Assembly: GCA_945865745.1 (NCBI GenBank)
Contig: CAMBFP010000074.1
Coordinates: 1 to 5,730 of the forward strand
DNA length: 5,730 nucleotides
Origin: Rhizobium sp. Q54
GTDB taxonomy: Bacteria; Pseudomonadota; Alphaproteobacteria; Rickettsiales; UBA1997
Direction: 5' to 3'
Shown: piece by piece, positions 5,205-5,730 of the stretch
Layout: every line of letters starts with the position of its first letter
Numbering within the stretch: position 1 is the first letter of the stretch
The notes under the pieces: model-generated
Told to the model about the DNA's origin: nothing
What the model saw: only the letters and a program-made list of their open reading frames with translations
Database searches by the model: none
Made by a program: the position numbers and the translations under genes

Positions 5205-5730
5205 TTCTTCTAGCTAGATTTCTGTACCTACCTTCTAAGGTTTTTTTGGTTACGTGGTAAGAATTTTTCTCGTTAGAAAAATAAGCAAACAGGTGCTCTA
5301 ATCCCAGTTTTATAGCTGAAATTAAATCCTGAATTTCCTCTGAGGTTTTGCTGATATTTTGAATTTCTCCCTCTTTTGAGTAAGATAGTTTCCAGTAGTT
5401 CAGAGAAGTGATCTCATATTCATGATCTAGCGCCAATGCTGCGATGGTTAGCTGAGGCTCAATTCCAGAAATAACATCTTTTTTGCTTGGTGATTGACCG
5501 GTTTTGTAATCAAAAATTTGCGCGCGTTTTTGTGAATCAAAAATTACTCGGTCAATTTTTCCATTAATCACGACTTCGCCAATCTCTATTTTTATTGGTT
5601 TTTCGACTGCATTTTTTGAATCAAAAAATTTTGAATTCTCTCTGACAAAATCAGAAAAGATTTTTTCAAATTTTGGCCACCAAATTAATTTTGCCTCTTG
5701 CGACAGAAAATATTTTTCAAAAATTTCTTC
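5194..5730 (-). CDS. addB: AddB-type helicase-nuclease subunit, C-terminal nuclease domain (5' end missing)
   Basis: C-terminal 178 residues of a PD-(D/E)XK nuclease of the AddAB double-strand-break repair complex, which resects DNA ends for RecA recombination. The frame stays open to the right edge, so the GTG at 5571 is internal. Key residues, numbered from the edge: Asp60 in NGKIDRVIF, Asp74-Tyr-Lys76 in FDYKTGQSPSK, and Gln93 in EPQLTIAALAL, which matches the DYKTG...K..V..G..PQL block of alphaproteobacterial AddB. The tail GRYRNLARRTNY corresponds to the RY..LAR end of that family. No cysteine is visible, so the Fe-S staple of Bacillus AddB is absent, as expected in this class. The alternative is a RecB-like or Cas4-like nuclease; the PQL block and tail favour AddB. 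addA would be expected beyond the right edge or elsewhere. Confidence 0.8.
   Translation of the reverse strand, partial: EEIFEKYFLSQEAKLIWWPKFEKIFSDFVRENSKFFDSKNAVEKPIKIEIGEVVINGKIDRVIFDSQKRAQIFDYKTGQSPSKKDVISGIEPQLTIAALALDHEYEITSLNYWKLSYSKEGEIQNISKTSEEIQDLISAIKLGLEHLFAYFSNEKNSYHVTKKTLEGRYRNLARRTNY
5230..5247 (+). terminator. Weak intrinsic terminator candidate after the bactofilin gene
   Basis: ACCTT-CT-AAGGT (5230-5241) followed by a run of T to 5247, 26 nt past the bactofilin stop. The stem is only 4-5 bp with a tight loop, and the sequence is also coding for the addB C-terminus on the other strand. It is plausible but weak. Confidence 0.3.

Noticed and set aside
5194..5571. Complete small nuclease-like gene starting at the GTG at 5571
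   Set aside because: The frame continues open to 5730 with AddB-like helical sequence, and a start there would cut just before the first catalytic Asp, so this is an edge-truncated addB.

Overview
The window reads as a compact, AT-leaning alphaproteobacterial chromosome segment. The evidence for this is: a cysteine-free bL31 with the HPAW signature; an AddB-type nuclease C-terminus without Fe-S cysteines, ending in the basic tail usual for alphaproteobacterial AddB; and an M23 peptidase with the alphaproteobacterial N-terminal arrangement, coupled to a bactofilin. The low G+C content by eye and the tightly packed or overlapping genes suit one of the AT-rich lineages, possibly host-associated. 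No marker here fixes the order or genus. No mobile element, CRISPR array, tRNA or rRNA is visible.

Layout, left to right. Positions 1-1179 (+) hold the C-terminal two thirds of a DeaD/CsdA-type DEAD-box RNA helicase, with an RGD/RGE-rich linker and a terminal DbpA-type RNA-binding domain. Converging on it is an unrecognised 139-residue protein (1199-1618, -), highly charged and anchored by a C-terminal membrane helix. Only 11 bp away and divergent is a complete ZnuB-type metal ABC permease (1630-2418, +) without its ATPase or binding protein. It converges and overlaps with a BioH-like alpha/beta hydrolase (2390-3094, -), which in turn overlaps the 3' end of rpmE (bL31, 3075-3347, -), so rpmE and the hydrolase look co-transcribed.

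The largest gap, 3348-3559, is a divergent promoter region with a TTGACA box on each strand. To its right is a two-gene operon: a bitopic membrane M23/LytM endopeptidase (3560-4783, +) overlapping a bactofilin gene (4770-5204, +) by 14 nt. This is a cell-shape module in which a cytoplasmic bactofilin polymer probably positions a periplasmic peptidoglycan hydrolase. The right edge is the C-terminus of addB (5194-5730, -), tail-to-tail with the bactofilin gene and overlapping it by 11 bp.

Most genes are recognisable housekeeping functions. The best candidates for something less described are the charge-segregated tail-anchored protein beside the orphan znuB, the N-terminal extension on bL31, and the bL31-BioH gene fusion-like overlap. 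I see no evidence of a wholly new system.
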